This document shows, in pieces, positions 8,701 through 15,430 of a DNA stretch of 64,000 nucleotides. Within the stretch, counting starts at the first letter, position 1; every line of letters starts with the position of its first letter. The stretch spans positions 924,854 through 988,853 of the forward strand of contig NZ_CP024768.1 in assembly GCF_011395035.1 (NCBI RefSeq), in the 5' to 3' direction. The notes under the pieces were generated by a model. That model had not been told where the DNA came from. It saw only the letters and a list, made by a program, of their open reading frames with translations, and searched no databases. Position numbers and translations under genes: made by a program. This DNA comes from Pantoea cypripedii (GTDB lineage: Bacteria; Pseudomonadota; Gammaproteobacteria; Enterobacterales; Enterobacteriaceae).

Positions 8701-8834
8701 TCACGCGCGGCCTGTTCATCACGCCAGCTGGCAAAGGGGGGATGCGCGTCAAGCCGGTTCAGACTGGTGACCACCGGATTTTCCCAGTCGCGTCGAGCCA
8801 GAATATCACTGAGGGAAACAGAGAAAGATGTCAT
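5754..8834 (-). CDS. lacZ: Beta-galactosidase LacZ
   Basis: A full-length GH2 beta-galactosidase of 1026 residues (E. coli: 1024) that hydrolyses lactose and related beta-galactosides in the cytoplasm. The acid/base is Glu464 in GNESGHG and the nucleophile Glu540 in LILCEYAHAMGNS. The N-terminal complementation segment (DWENPVVTSLNRLDAHPPF) is present, followed by the sugar-binding, immunoglobulin-like, TIM-barrel and C-terminal small-chain domains in normal order. A lac-type operator lies 15 bp before the ATG. Unlike E. coli, no lacY, lacA or lacI adjoins it: mdtG is convergent downstream (44 bp overlap) and a Gly-rich lipoprotein gene is divergent upstream. Lactose import must rely on another permease. 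No frameshift or missing active-site residue is seen, so the enzyme looks functional. Confidence 0.97.
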   Translation of the reverse strand: MTSFSVSLSDILARRDWENPVVTSLNRLDAHPPFASWRDEQAARDDHPSPARQSLNGQWTFSYFAQPEAVPQSWLLQDLPDADNIPVPANWQLQGYDAPIYTNVQYPIPVNPPFVPVNNPTGCYSLTFKVDDAWLQQGQTRIIFDGVNSAFFLWCNGQWIGYSQDSRLPAEFDLSRTLRAGNNRLAVMVLRWSDGSYLEDQDMWRMSGIFRDVTLLHKPATQLADVQIETALSPEYLRGDLRVSVKIHSPTRPLPDCRLRLRLWHGTTLIGEHEQVPGSAIIDERGHYPERTLLVLPVSQPLLWSAETPHLYRAVVSLLDEQGALLESEAYDVGFRRVAIENGLLCLNGQPLLIRGVNRHEHHPENGQVVDEASMRRDIELMKRHNFNAVRCAHYPNHPLWYRLCDEYGLYVVDEANIETHGMQPMNRLSSDPRWFAAYSERVTRMVQRDRNHPCIIIWSLGNESGHGSTHDALYQWVRSSDATRPVQYEGGGANTAATDIICPMYARVDQDQPFPAVPKWSLKKWIGLPGETRPLILCEYAHAMGNSFGGFAKYWQAFRQHPRLQGGFVWDWVDQSLTRYDEQGKPWQAYGGDFGDTPNDRQFCMNGLVFADRSAHPALFEAQRAQQFFQFTPDAQDPWRFTVSSDYLFRHSDNEVLRWSIEQDGESIAHGELTLAIAPRGSQSFSLPPVENLQGNCWLNLAVHQVQATPWSEDDARVAWQQWPLPATLPARTLANSEPAPVVESNHDLIAVCLPNQRWHFSRRSGELVQWFVNDEETLLTPLQDCFIRAPIDNDIGTSEAANIDPHAWVERWKRAGYEQLEPQLVELELDSLKHSVLIETLHQWLFAGHVVFTSRKRYQIRGTGELTLDIEVEQAPGLPPPARIGVRCQLAHSPRQVSWLGLGPDENYPDRQLAAQFSRWQLPLTAMRTDYVFPGENGLRGGTRQLDSGSWQVSGDFAFSLSPYSLEQLRDTSHRHLLQPEAGCWLHLDGFHMGVGGDDSWSPSVSPEFLLTQQRWHFALTLRQ

Positions 8835-8848
8835 GTTGGGATCTCATT

Positions 8849-8868
8849 AATTGTAATGCGCTCACATT
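8849..8868 (-). promoter_or_regulatory. lac-type operator in front of lacZ
   Basis: On the minus strand the site reads AATGTGAGCGCATTACAATT, which matches the E. coli primary lac operator in all but one base deletion and two substitutions, including the GTGAGCG and ACAATT arms. It is 15 bp upstream of the lacZ ATG, where it would block transcription or early elongation. A TTTACA hexamer, like the -35 box of the lac promoter, lies upstream at about 8883-8888. The repressor gene is not in the window. Confidence 0.8.
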
Positions 8869-9087
8869 GCGTGAAATTCCCCCAGCTGTAAAGTGCTGTG
8901 ACGGCTTGCCGGAGCGGATTTTTTATCGCTTTCATTACGTCTTTGTCGGTTTTCTCCTGGCTTAGTGCCAGTAAATTGTTAAGCATGGTGAGCAGAGATG
9001 AATAGTGCCGGGTTACGGAGAATTCTGTATTGTCGGGCGTGACGGCGGCTCATACACTCAGCCCGATTTCTCCATCCTGAGGTAATT

Positions 9088-9231
9088 ATGGTCCGTATTG
9101 TTAAACTCGCAGCCGTAGTGGCATTGGTGACCGCGCTGAGCGGTTGTATTTTCCCACCACCGGGTGGCGGGGGTGGTGGTGGCTGGGGCGGCCATGGCGG
9201 CGGTCCGGGCCGTGGATTTATGGGTCCATAA
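9088..9231 (+). CDS. Small glycine-rich lipoprotein
   Basis: A 47-residue predicted lipoprotein: signal peptide MVRIVKLAAVVALVTALSGC with Cys20 as the lipid anchor, then IFPPP and a mature part made almost only of Gly with single Trp, His, Pro and Arg residues (seven consecutive glycines from residue 26). CTGAGGTAATT before the ATG supplies a Shine-Dalgarno, and a perfect 11-bp terminator hairpin follows immediately, so this is a self-contained small gene. I do not know its function; similar tiny Gly-rich lipoproteins are common in enterobacteria and uncharacterised. It is divergent from lacZ. Confidence 0.75.
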   Translation: MVRIVKLAAVVALVTALSGCIFPPPGGGGGGGWGGHGGGPGRGFMGP

Positions 9232-9264
9232 GTGATTAACGTCCTGCGTTAATCACTGCTTTTT
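9231..9264 (+). terminator. Terminator of the Gly-rich lipoprotein gene
   Basis: Perfect 11-bp stem AGTGATTAACG/CGTTAATCACT with a 5-base loop, then GCTTTTT. Its first base is the last base of the lipoprotein stop codon. Confidence 0.88.
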
Positions 9265-9270
9265 GCGTGC

Positions 9271-9311
9271 GAAACGTTTCACCAGAACATTATTTCTGAG
9301 AGAAACGTTTC
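9271..9311. promoter_or_regulatory. Tandem GAAACGTTTC palindromes (LacI/GalR-family-like operators)
   Basis: The perfect palindrome GAAACGTTTC occurs at 9271-9280 and again at 9302-9311, 31 bp centre to centre, which is about three helical turns. The flanks make GCGAAACGTTTC in opposite orientations. The core resembles the binding sequence of Cra (FruR) and other LacI/GalR proteins. The next gene downstream is iraP, 142 bp away. No LacI-family gene is in the window. Confidence 0.6.
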
Positions 9312-9453
9312 GCCGCTTAATAATAAAATCCTGCGCTGAATTTTCTTTCCCCGCCATTTTTAACTGTGTTATCTGGATCCCACAAAAATTCCTGTTGTTT
9401 TATTCTGCTCAATGCTAACGTCAACATTTCCCTCAACTAATTGAGTTGGTCGC

Positions 9454-9708
9454 ATGAAAAATCTGATTGCGGAACTCCTGCTTAAGCTGGCTGAAAAAGA
9501 AGAAGAGTCTAAAGAGTTAGTGGTCCAGGTTGAGGCGCTGGAAATTGTGGTTACGGCCTTGCTGCGTAAACTCGAACCGGAGCAATTAAATGACATCACT
9601 TCGGGTATTGACGTTGCCATGTCCACGGTTGCGCATCAGGAAGTCTCATCAGATGCCATCCTGCTGCGTAATTACGTGGAAAAGCTGCTGAATCATCCCC
9701 GCATATGA
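9454..9708 (+). CDS. iraP: Anti-adapter protein IraP
   Basis: An 84-residue protein almost identical to E. coli IraP in its first half (MKNLIAELLLKLAEKEEESK, then VEALEIVVTALLRKL) and similar at the end (LLRNYVEKLLNHPR). IraP binds the adapter RssB and prevents delivery of the stationary-phase sigma factor RpoS to ClpXP, so RpoS is stabilised; in E. coli it responds to phosphate starvation through ppGpp, and in Salmonella also to PhoPQ. The N-terminal helix is a predicted coiled coil. The middle (residues 48-66) diverges from E. coli. The position beside psiF matches E. coli, except that phoA, which separates them there, is missing. A good terminator follows. No clear Shine-Dalgarno precedes the ATG. 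Confidence 0.95.
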   Translation: MKNLIAELLLKLAEKEEESKELVVQVEALEIVVTALLRKLEPEQLNDITSGIDVAMSTVAHQEVSSDAILLRNYVEKLLNHPRI

Positions 9709-9719
9709 TTTCCCCCCAA

Positions 9720-9746
9720 CGCCTGTGATCGCCACAGGCGTTTTTC
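9720..9746 (+). terminator. iraP terminator
   Basis: Stem CGCCTGTG/CACAGGCG with a short loop, followed by five T residues, 11 bp after the iraP stop. Confidence 0.88.
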
Positions 9747-9816
9747 GTTATATTTATTTCTGCTTTGCTTATCTCATGCCAGGCTTATCAGGCAATAACT
9801 TTATGGAGAAGGTGCA

Positions 9817-10119
9817 ATGAAATCGTTTCTTATGGCAATGATGGCTGCGGGTCTGCTGATCGCAGGCACCGCTGGCGCGGCAGAGAAGACCGCGCAGCAG
9901 GAAAAAATGACTATGTGCAATCAACACGCGTCTTCGCAAAACCTGAAAGGTGACGCGCGTAAAAGCTTTATGAGTTCCTGCCTGAAAAAAGACAGCAAGA
10001 TGGGCAGTATGACGCCACAACAAATGAAGATGAAAACCTGTAACACCGAAGCGGGTGATAAAAAACTCAGCGGTGATGCACGTAAAACCTTCATGAGTTC
10101 CTGTCTGAAAAAAAGCTGA
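9817..10119 (+). CDS. psiF: Phosphate-starvation-inducible protein PsiF
   Basis: A 100-residue exported protein with a Sec signal peptide (first 21-22 residues, cleavage after AGA) and two PsiF repeats, around residues 30-57 and 68-99. Each repeat has a Cys near its start (MCNQHA, TCNTEA), a GDARKxFMSSCLKK ending and thus two cysteines. In E. coli psiF is cotranscribed with phoA under PhoB control; the biochemical role is unknown. Here it stands alone: phoA is absent, the iraP terminator lies just upstream, and I see no Pho box in the 70 bp left before the ATG. It may therefore have lost PhoB control. GGAGAAGG gives a strong ribosome site. Confidence 0.93.
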   Translation: MKSFLMAMMAAGLLIAGTAGAAEKTAQQEKMTMCNQHASSQNLKGDARKSFMSSCLKKDSKMGSMTPQQMKMKTCNTEAGDKKLSGDARKTFMSSCLKKS

Positions 10120-10128
10120 TCACCTGAT

Positions 10129-10150
10129 AGCGGCCTGCGGGCCGCTAATT
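10129..10150 (+). terminator. Probable psiF terminator
   Basis: Stem AGCGGCC/GGCCGCT followed by AATTATTT, 10 bp after the psiF stop; the T tract is weak. Confidence 0.6.
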
Positions 10151-10325
10151 ATTTCTGCCTGGCCTTCCCTTAATTACATTTTCTTTCATCTGTAAAACGG
10201 TGAATAAACAGATTGTTATTACCCGCCGCGTTTTCCTCTCCCTGCCAAATCATCAGACTTTGCCACACTTACTGTTTGTATGGATTTATTGCTTCACATC
10301 TAACTACAACGTAGGGAGGCCTAAC

Positions 10326-11852
10326 GTGAGCTATCAATCTGTCGTTGAACTGACGGCGCTCAGGCAACATAAACCCACCAAATTTTCGGTGGGTGATAAG
10401 GATATTTTACTGATCCGCGAAGGAGAACGTGTCCATGCACTTCAGGCGAAATGCCCGCATGCCGGCGCGCCGCTGGAACAGGGTGCGGTTTGTGGCGGCG
10501 AGCTGGTATGCCCCTGGCATAAAGCGGTATTTGGTATCGAAGATGGCAGGATGCACGAACCGCTGGCCCTGGCTGACTTGAAAAACTACCCGGTACGCAT
10601 CGAACAGGGCAAGGTTTGGGTCGATACCAAACCCATGTCTGCTGCGTCACTCCCGGCGACTGAGCAGGAAACGCCGGTCTGCGTGGTACTGGGATCGGGT
10701 GCCGCAGGCAGCGCGGCCTTGTGGACGCTGTGTCATGAGGGCTTCAAAGGGCATCTGGTTTTAGTCGAACGCGAAGCCGAGGCTCCCTATGATCGCACCG
10801 CGTTAAGTAAATTTGTTCCCTCGGGAAAAATGGCGATTGAAGACGTGCCGCGTCTGCTGAAGCCGGATGTGCTCAGCCATGTGGAGCGTATTCAGGCCAA
10901 TGTGGTTGAACTGAATAGCGCAGAACAGTTGCTGATCTTTGCCGATGGCAACAGATTACATTTCGATCAGTTACTGATTGCCAGTGGCGGGACGCCACAG
11001 CCGCTGGCGATTCCGGGGCACGATCTTCCCGGCGTGCATCTGCTACGTTCGCTTAATCAGGCTAGCTCACTGCTGGATGATGTCGATGAAACCCATCAAA
11101 TCGTGATCATCGGCAATAGCTTTATTGGTATGGAACTGGCGGGGGCGCTGCGCAACCGCGATATTGATGTCACGGTGCTGGCACGCCACCCACTGCCGTT
11201 TGCTAAACAGTTCGGCGAAGAGATCGGCCTGCATTTCCGCGATCTGCATACCAGCAATGGTGTGAAACTGGTTGAGGGAGAGCCACAGGCGCTGGTCGGC
11301 CATGACAAAGTCGAGGCGGTGACGCTGAAAAATGGTAAAAGCCTGGCGGCCAGCCTGGTGCTATTCGCCACCGGCATTAAACCGGTAACCGGATTTGTTC
11401 ATGATCTGGCGATGCAGAGCGACGGCAGTCTGACCACCGATAGCCAGCTCCAGGTGGCAAAAAATATCTGGGCGGCAGGAGACATTGCCAGCTATCCCAC
11501 GCAACAGGGACCGCAGCGGATTGAGCATTATCGGGTGGCGCACCAGCAGGGACGGATTGCGGCGCTGAACATGCTGGGCCAGCGCGAGTTATATGACCGG
11601 GTGCCGTTTTTCTGGACGGCGCATTACGGTACGCGTTACGAGTATCTGGGACATGCCACGGAATGGGATGAGTTCCACTTGCTGGGTTCGCTGCCGGATA
11701 AACGTTTTATCGCCTTTTATGGTCAGCAGGGCAGGCTGGCGGCGGTGTGTTCTGCCGGAATGTACACACTGACGGCGGCACTGGTGGAACATATGCAGCA
11801 GCCAATGACGGTGGCGCAGGGCATCGCGTTATTTGAGGATTATCAGGGGTAG
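10326..11852 (+). CDS. Rieske [2Fe-2S]-FAD/NAD(P) oxidoreductase fusion (AIFM3-like)
   Basis: A 508-residue protein with an N-terminal Rieske domain and a C-terminal pyridine-nucleotide-disulfide-type reductase. The iron-sulfur ligands are Cys43-His45 in CPHAGAPL and Cys62-His65 in CPWHK. The FAD-binding GSGAAG lies near residue 124 and the NAD(P) fold IIGNSFIGMELAG near residue 261; ATGIKP and WAAGDIA are the usual reductase motifs. This fusion is the architecture of AIFM3-like proteins and of ferredoxin reductases of Rieske oxygenases, but no oxygenase gene is nearby, so the electron acceptor is unknown. The GTG at 10326 is chosen as start because GGGAGG precedes it by 6 nt; a longer frame from 10200 adds 42 residues unlike the family. 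It probably acts as a soluble electron-transfer or redox-defence enzyme. Confidence 0.85.
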   Translation: MSYQSVVELTALRQHKPTKFSVGDKDILLIREGERVHALQAKCPHAGAPLEQGAVCGGELVCPWHKAVFGIEDGRMHEPLALADLKNYPVRIEQGKVWVDTKPMSAASLPATEQETPVCVVLGSGAAGSAALWTLCHEGFKGHLVLVEREAEAPYDRTALSKFVPSGKMAIEDVPRLLKPDVLSHVERIQANVVELNSAEQLLIFADGNRLHFDQLLIASGGTPQPLAIPGHDLPGVHLLRSLNQASSLLDDVDETHQIVIIGNSFIGMELAGALRNRDIDVTVLARHPLPFAKQFGEEIGLHFRDLHTSNGVKLVEGEPQALVGHDKVEAVTLKNGKSLAASLVLFATGIKPVTGFVHDLAMQSDGSLTTDSQLQVAKNIWAAGDIASYPTQQGPQRIEHYRVAHQQGRIAALNMLGQRELYDRVPFFWTAHYGTRYEYLGHATEWDEFHLLGSLPDKRFIAFYGQQGRLAAVCSAGMYTLTAALVEHMQQPMTVAQGIALFEDYQG

Positions 11853-11862
11853 CGGTTCTTAC

Positions 11863-11934
11863 GTAGCGGCGCAATTTATTGCGCAATTTCGTGCACATTG
11901 CCGGAAAAAAGCGCGCGATAAATCGCGCCGCTAC
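11863..11934. repeat. REP-like palindromic pair, copy 2
   Basis: Inverted pair of the same unit as at 3772; the left arm has drifted (GCAATTTATTGC instead of GCGATTTATCGC), with the change compensated on both sides of its palindrome. It fills the spacer between two convergent genes. Confidence 0.88.
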
Positions 11935-11937
11935 GGA

Positions 11938-12750
11938 TTATGACTTACTTAATGCATCCGACTTTTTCATGCATTGCTGCATCGCTTCGATCACCGCCGC
12001 CCGGAAACCTTTTTCTTCCAGCACCTTGACGGCCTCAATGGTGGTGCCACCCGGAGAACACACCATATCTTTCAGTTCGCCGGGATGTTTGCCGGTTTCC
12101 AGTACCATCTGCGCAGAGCCTTTCACCGCCTGCGCCGCAAACTGGTAAGCCTGCGCACGCGGCATACCACCCAGCACCGCGGCATCCGCCATTGCTTCAA
12201 TAAACATAAACACATAGGCCGGAGCGGAGCCGCTAACACCAACAACCGCATGAATCAGGTATTCACTGACCACGGCGGCTTTACCGAAACTCTCGAAAAT
12301 CGCCACCACTTCGTCGGTTTCATGCTGCTCAACCAGCACATTCGGCGTCACTGAGGTCATGCCCTCATTCACCAGTGATGGCGTGTTTGGCATCACGCGG
12401 ATGATTTTACGATCGTGACCCAGCACGGCAGCCAGCGAATCCAGCGTCACTCCGGCAGCGATCGACACCACCAGCGCCTCTTTTTTCAGCGGGCTGGCAA
12501 GATCCTTCAGCACCTTGAGAATCACATTGGGTTTCACCGCGCCAAAAAGGATATCGACTTCACGCGCCAGGCTTTCGGCACTCTCGGCAGCCGTCACGCC
12601 ATACTGCTGTGCCAGCGCCTGATTGGTGGCGGGTTTGCGGTCAAAAACCCAGATGTTGGCCGGGGCGATTTGTCCGCTATTCACCAAACCGCTGATGATC
12701 GCTTTCGCCATATTCCCGGCACCAATAAACCCGATTTTCTTCTCCAGCAT
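11938..12750 (-). CDS. proC: Pyrroline-5-carboxylate reductase
   Basis: A 270-residue enzyme that reduces 1-pyrroline-5-carboxylate to L-proline with NAD(P)H, the last step of proline synthesis. The N-terminal Rossmann motif GFIGAGNMAKAI is at residues 7-18, and the family signature (AVKPN, IRVMPNTPSLVNEGM, then GVSGSAPAYVFMFIEAMADA and CSPGGTTIEAVKVLE) is complete. Length equals the E. coli protein (269). It is divergent from yaiI, as in E. coli, with 145 bp between them. Unremarkable and surely functional. Confidence 0.97.
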   Translation of the reverse strand: MLEKKIGFIGAGNMAKAIISGLVNSGQIAPANIWVFDRKPATNQALAQQYGVTAAESAESLAREVDILFGAVKPNVILKVLKDLASPLKKEALVVSIAAGVTLDSLAAVLGHDRKIIRVMPNTPSLVNEGMTSVTPNVLVEQHETDEVVAIFESFGKAAVVSEYLIHAVVGVSGSAPAYVFMFIEAMADAAVLGGMPRAQAYQFAAQAVKGSAQMVLETGKHPGELKDMVCSPGGTTIEAVKVLEEKGFRAAVIEAMQQCMKKSDALSKS

Positions 12751-12895
12751 CGCTTGATCCTTTAGATGGTTCGATTTTCTGTATCGGCTAGCTTACGTCG
12801 CTGGGCAGGGGTTGCAACGTTCCGAGCAAATTAAATTTGCCATTCTGGCGCAGAACCGGAAGATCACCTGCATTCCCCGTGAGTAAGGATTAACT

Positions 12896-13342
12896 ATGTC
12901 GATTTGGGTTGATGCTGATGCCTGTCCCAATGTCATCAAAGAAGTGCTTTACCGCGCCGCTGAGCGCACGCAAACCCAGGTCACTTTTGTGGCCAACCAG
13001 CCGCTGCGCGTACCGCCTTCGCCGTGGCTGAAAACGTTGCAGGTGGCGGCGGGTTTTGATGTGGCCGATAACGAAATCGTCAAACGTGTGCAGCCGGGCG
13101 AGCTGGTGATTACCGGTGATATCCCGCTGGCGGCGGAAGTGCTGGAGAAGGGGGCTGCGGCGCTGAATCCGCGTGGTGAACGTTATTCGCCGGATACGAT
13201 CCGCCAGCGTTTAACCATGCGTGACTTTATGGAAACGATGCGCGCCAGTGGCATTCAAAGCGGCGGCCCGTCGGCGCTAAGCCCACGTGACCGCCAGCAG
13301 TTTGCTAACGAACTGGATAAGTGGTTACGTCAACGCGGTTAG
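12896..13342 (+). CDS. yaiI: UPF0178 protein YaiI
   Basis: A 148-residue cytoplasmic protein of the YaiI/YqxD family (UPF0178), which is related to PIN-like/NYN nuclease folds; its biochemical role is not established. The start SIWVDADACPNVIKEVL with Asp residues 6 and 8, and VITGDIPLAAEVLEKGA with a further Asp, give the acidic cluster expected for a metal-dependent fold. The C-terminal RDFMETMR and DRQQFANELD segments are typical. Its last 4 bp overlap the end of the convergent DUF2076 gene. Confidence 0.93.
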   Translation: MSIWVDADACPNVIKEVLYRAAERTQTQVTFVANQPLRVPPSPWLKTLQVAAGFDVADNEIVKRVQPGELVITGDIPLAAEVLEKGAAALNPRGERYSPDTIRQRLTMRDFMETMRASGIQSGGPSALSPRDRQQFANELDKWLRQRG

Positions 13343-14046
13343 ACAAAATTGTCATCGTCGTCGTTGAAGTCGCCGCCGCCGAAATCGCTGAAATCATTGT
13401 TGTCGGCGAAGTTGTTATCCCAACCGCTGCTATTGTCATTCAGGAACGCGTTGTTGCTGTCGTTGACGCCATTAAAGGTATCAAGATTGTCATCAATCTG
13501 CGGCAACGCAGGCTCATTGATGATGTTCACAATCTCTTCCGGCTGCGAATGGTGGAACATACTGGTCAGCATGTCCGCCATCACCACACCACCGGCTACA
13601 CCAACTGCCGTCTGCAATGCGCCACCGAGAAAACCGGTACCGCGTGCAGGGGGCGCGCTGGCGTATTGCGGCTGCTGAGGCGGTTGCTGCTGCGCCGGGG
13701 CGCTGTTCCACACCGGTTGCTGTTGTTGTGGCTGTGCGGCAGGGCGCGATGCGCCACCACCAAACAGGCTGGAAAGGAAACCACCGCTACTTTGCTGCGG
13801 AGCCTGCTGCTGTGCCTGCGCCTGTGCCAGACGATTTTCCAGCTCACCCACCTGGGCATTGAGCTTTTTCATCGCCGCTTCCTGAATCAGGATGGCCTGT
13901 GCCATGTAATAAGGCGCGCCAGGCTGCGACAGCAAATGCTGTTTGATTAACTGCTCAGCGCCAGCATCACGCGGGCCGCTCTGGCTCTCAGCCTGTTTCA
14001 GACGGCTGAACAGGCTTTCAATTAACTGTTGTTCTTCGCTCTGCAT
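13339..14046 (-). CDS. DUF2076 protein with Gln-rich middle and acidic tail
   Basis: A 235-residue protein of the DUF2076 family, function unknown. The N-terminal 80 residues (EEQQLIESLFSRLKQAE, PGAPYYMAQAILIQE, then a coiled-coil ending in AQAQAQQQ) are the conserved core. A Gln/Pro-rich linker follows (about residues 75-135), then a Gly-rich hydrophobic stretch (GFLGGALQTAVGVAGGVVMADML, about 138-160) that could insert in or lie on a membrane, and a disordered tail of Asn, Asp, Phe and Gly. The gene lies between yaiI and aroL, where E. coli has no such gene, so it is an insertion into the core order. GGAGG (as GGAGGTTTACC) precedes the ATG. Confidence 0.85.
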   Translation of the reverse strand: MQSEEQQLIESLFSRLKQAESQSGPRDAGAEQLIKQHLLSQPGAPYYMAQAILIQEAAMKKLNAQVGELENRLAQAQAQQQAPQQSSGGFLSSLFGGGASRPAAQPQQQQPVWNSAPAQQQPPQQPQYASAPPARGTGFLGGALQTAVGVAGGVVMADMLTSMFHHSQPEEIVNIINEPALPQIDDNLDTFNGVNDSNNAFLNDNSSGWDNNFADNNDFSDFGGGDFNDDDDNFV

Positions 14047-14330
14047 GGTAAACCTCCGTTTGCGAGTTACCCCACTATATGAGGGCGAGATGACAGAAAG
14101 TAAATCAACGCGCTGGTAAGCAAATGTTGCCCGGACTTACATTTTTGGCGATGCACAAAAATTGCATGATTTTTTCTATTTAAATCATGGTGATGTGAGA
14201 TTGTATGGGCAAGATATGCGTAAATCGTGCTTCGCCGGTGGCTGATGAAATGAAATCCAGGTATCATGCGACGCAATATTGACCTGATGACGTTGCCCGT
14301 GCGGCAAAACACGGCGGAGGATGAGCCAGG

Positions 14331-14855
14331 ATGTCATTACCCATCTATCTGATCGGCGCACGCGGTTGCGGTAAAACCACCATTGGCCAGGCGCTGTCCG
14401 AGGCACTCGGCTACGCCTTTTGCGATACCGACCATCACCTGCAAACTGTCACCCAGCGCAGCGTCGCCGAAATCGTTACTGCTGAAGGCTGGGACAGCTT
14501 TCGTGCGCGGGAAACCGAATCACTTCAGGCGGTAACTGCCCCTTGCACCATCATTGCCACCGGTGGCGGCATGGTGCTGGCAGAGGTGAATCGTCGCTTT
14601 ATGCGCGAGCACGGTCAGGTGATTTGGCTGAATGCCCCTTCGAGTGTGCTGGCAGATCGTCTGGAACGTCAGCCGGACGCGGATCAGCGCCCGACACTGA
14701 CCGGGCGTCCGATTGCGGAAGAGATGGGCGATATTTTGCGTCAGCGCGCGCATTTGTACCATCAATCGGCCCATCATGAAGTCAATGCGATGCAGTCGCC
14801 GGAATTGGTGGTTGAAGAGATCCTCCGTTCACTGTCTCTGGCCCGCGCCAGCTAA
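14331..14855 (+). CDS. aroL: Shikimate kinase 2
   Basis: A 174-residue kinase that phosphorylates shikimate to shikimate 3-phosphate in aromatic amino acid synthesis. Walker A is GARGCGKT (9-16); the shikimate-binding residues lie in FCDTDHHL, SFRARE and ATGGGMVL; the LID is around RPTLTGRP. Length equals E. coli AroL. In E. coli aroL is repressed by TyrR and TrpR and is cotranscribed with yaiA and aroM. I could not find a convincing TyrR box in the 284 bp upstream. yaiA follows after 116 bp, but aroM has been displaced by a 3.7-kb insertion. Confidence 0.95.
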   Translation: MSLPIYLIGARGCGKTTIGQALSEALGYAFCDTDHHLQTVTQRSVAEIVTAEGWDSFRARETESLQAVTAPCTIIATGGGMVLAEVNRRFMREHGQVIWLNAPSSVLADRLERQPDADQRPTLTGRPIAEEMGDILRQRAHLYHQSAHHEVNAMQSPELVVEEILRSLSLARAS

Positions 14856-14971
14856 TCCCGTCAGATTTCTCCCTGTTTAAATTGCAACGATCCCCGCTTG
14901 TCTATACTTAAGGACGGGCAGGGGATTGTTGCTGTCCGTTTGGATAACTGACATACCCAGGAGGGAAATGT

Positions 14972-15163
14972 ATGCCATCAAGACCACCCTATCCACGGCA
15001 CGCCCGTGTCGTTGCCGTTGAAAAAGGCACGCCGGGCAACTCGGTGACCTGGTACGAATTACGCGCCGATCATCCACGTCCGGATTCGCTAATCAGCGAA
15101 CATAAAACTGCAGCTGAAGCGCAGGATGCCAAACTTCGCTACGAGGATGTGGAAAAAGAGTAA
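14972..15163 (+). CDS. yaiA: YaiA family small protein
   Basis: A 63-residue soluble protein matching E. coli YaiA (MPSRPPYPRHARVVAVEKGT, TWYELRADHP). Function unknown; it is linked to aroL in enterobacteria, which suggests but does not show a link to the shikimate pathway. AGGAGGG lies 8 nt before the ATG. Confidence 0.93.
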   Translation: MPSRPPYPRHARVVAVEKGTPGNSVTWYELRADHPRPDSLISEHKTAAEAQDAKLRYEDVEKE

Positions 15164-15412
15164 TATCGGCTGGCAGGGATGCCGGTTATTATGTTGCTTC
15201 ACTCAGCGTATTTTTTCATTCACGCGAAATAACTGTAAACCTGGCGCAAAGTGACGCCCTTTCCTGCATTCAATTTATCCTGCCTGATAAAATCATTAAG
15301 TTTTAACTTTATTCCTCATTTTATGCTGCATTAATTTCCCGCTGATTTGGCCGGTACAAAATTTGCGCTTGACCACAAAAACCTGACGTTTTACTTTCGG
15401 GGTATTGATTCA

Positions 15413-15425
15413 GGAACTTAGTTCC
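15413..15425. promoter_or_regulatory. GGAACTTAGTTCC palindrome at the start of the IclR gene
   Basis: A perfect 5+5 bp inverted repeat with a TTA centre, ending 5 bp before the first possible start codon (GTG 15431). IclR-family regulators commonly bind such palindromes and repress their own genes, so autoregulation is the simplest reading. The 250 bp upstream hold no ORF. Confidence 0.55.
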
Positions 15426-15430
15426 AAATA

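Noticed and set aside
9746..9816. Pho box before psiF
   Set aside because: No two adjacent CTGTCAT-like units are present in the 70 bp between the iraP terminator and the ATG.
10200..10325. N-terminal extension of the Rieske protein by 42 codons
   Set aside because: GTG at 10326 has GGGAGG 6 nt upstream and gives the normal family N-terminus; the extension is AT-rich promoter DNA.
14047..14330. TyrR box before aroL
   Set aside because: I looked for the TGTAAA-N6-TTTACA pattern and found no convincing match; only weak half-sites.
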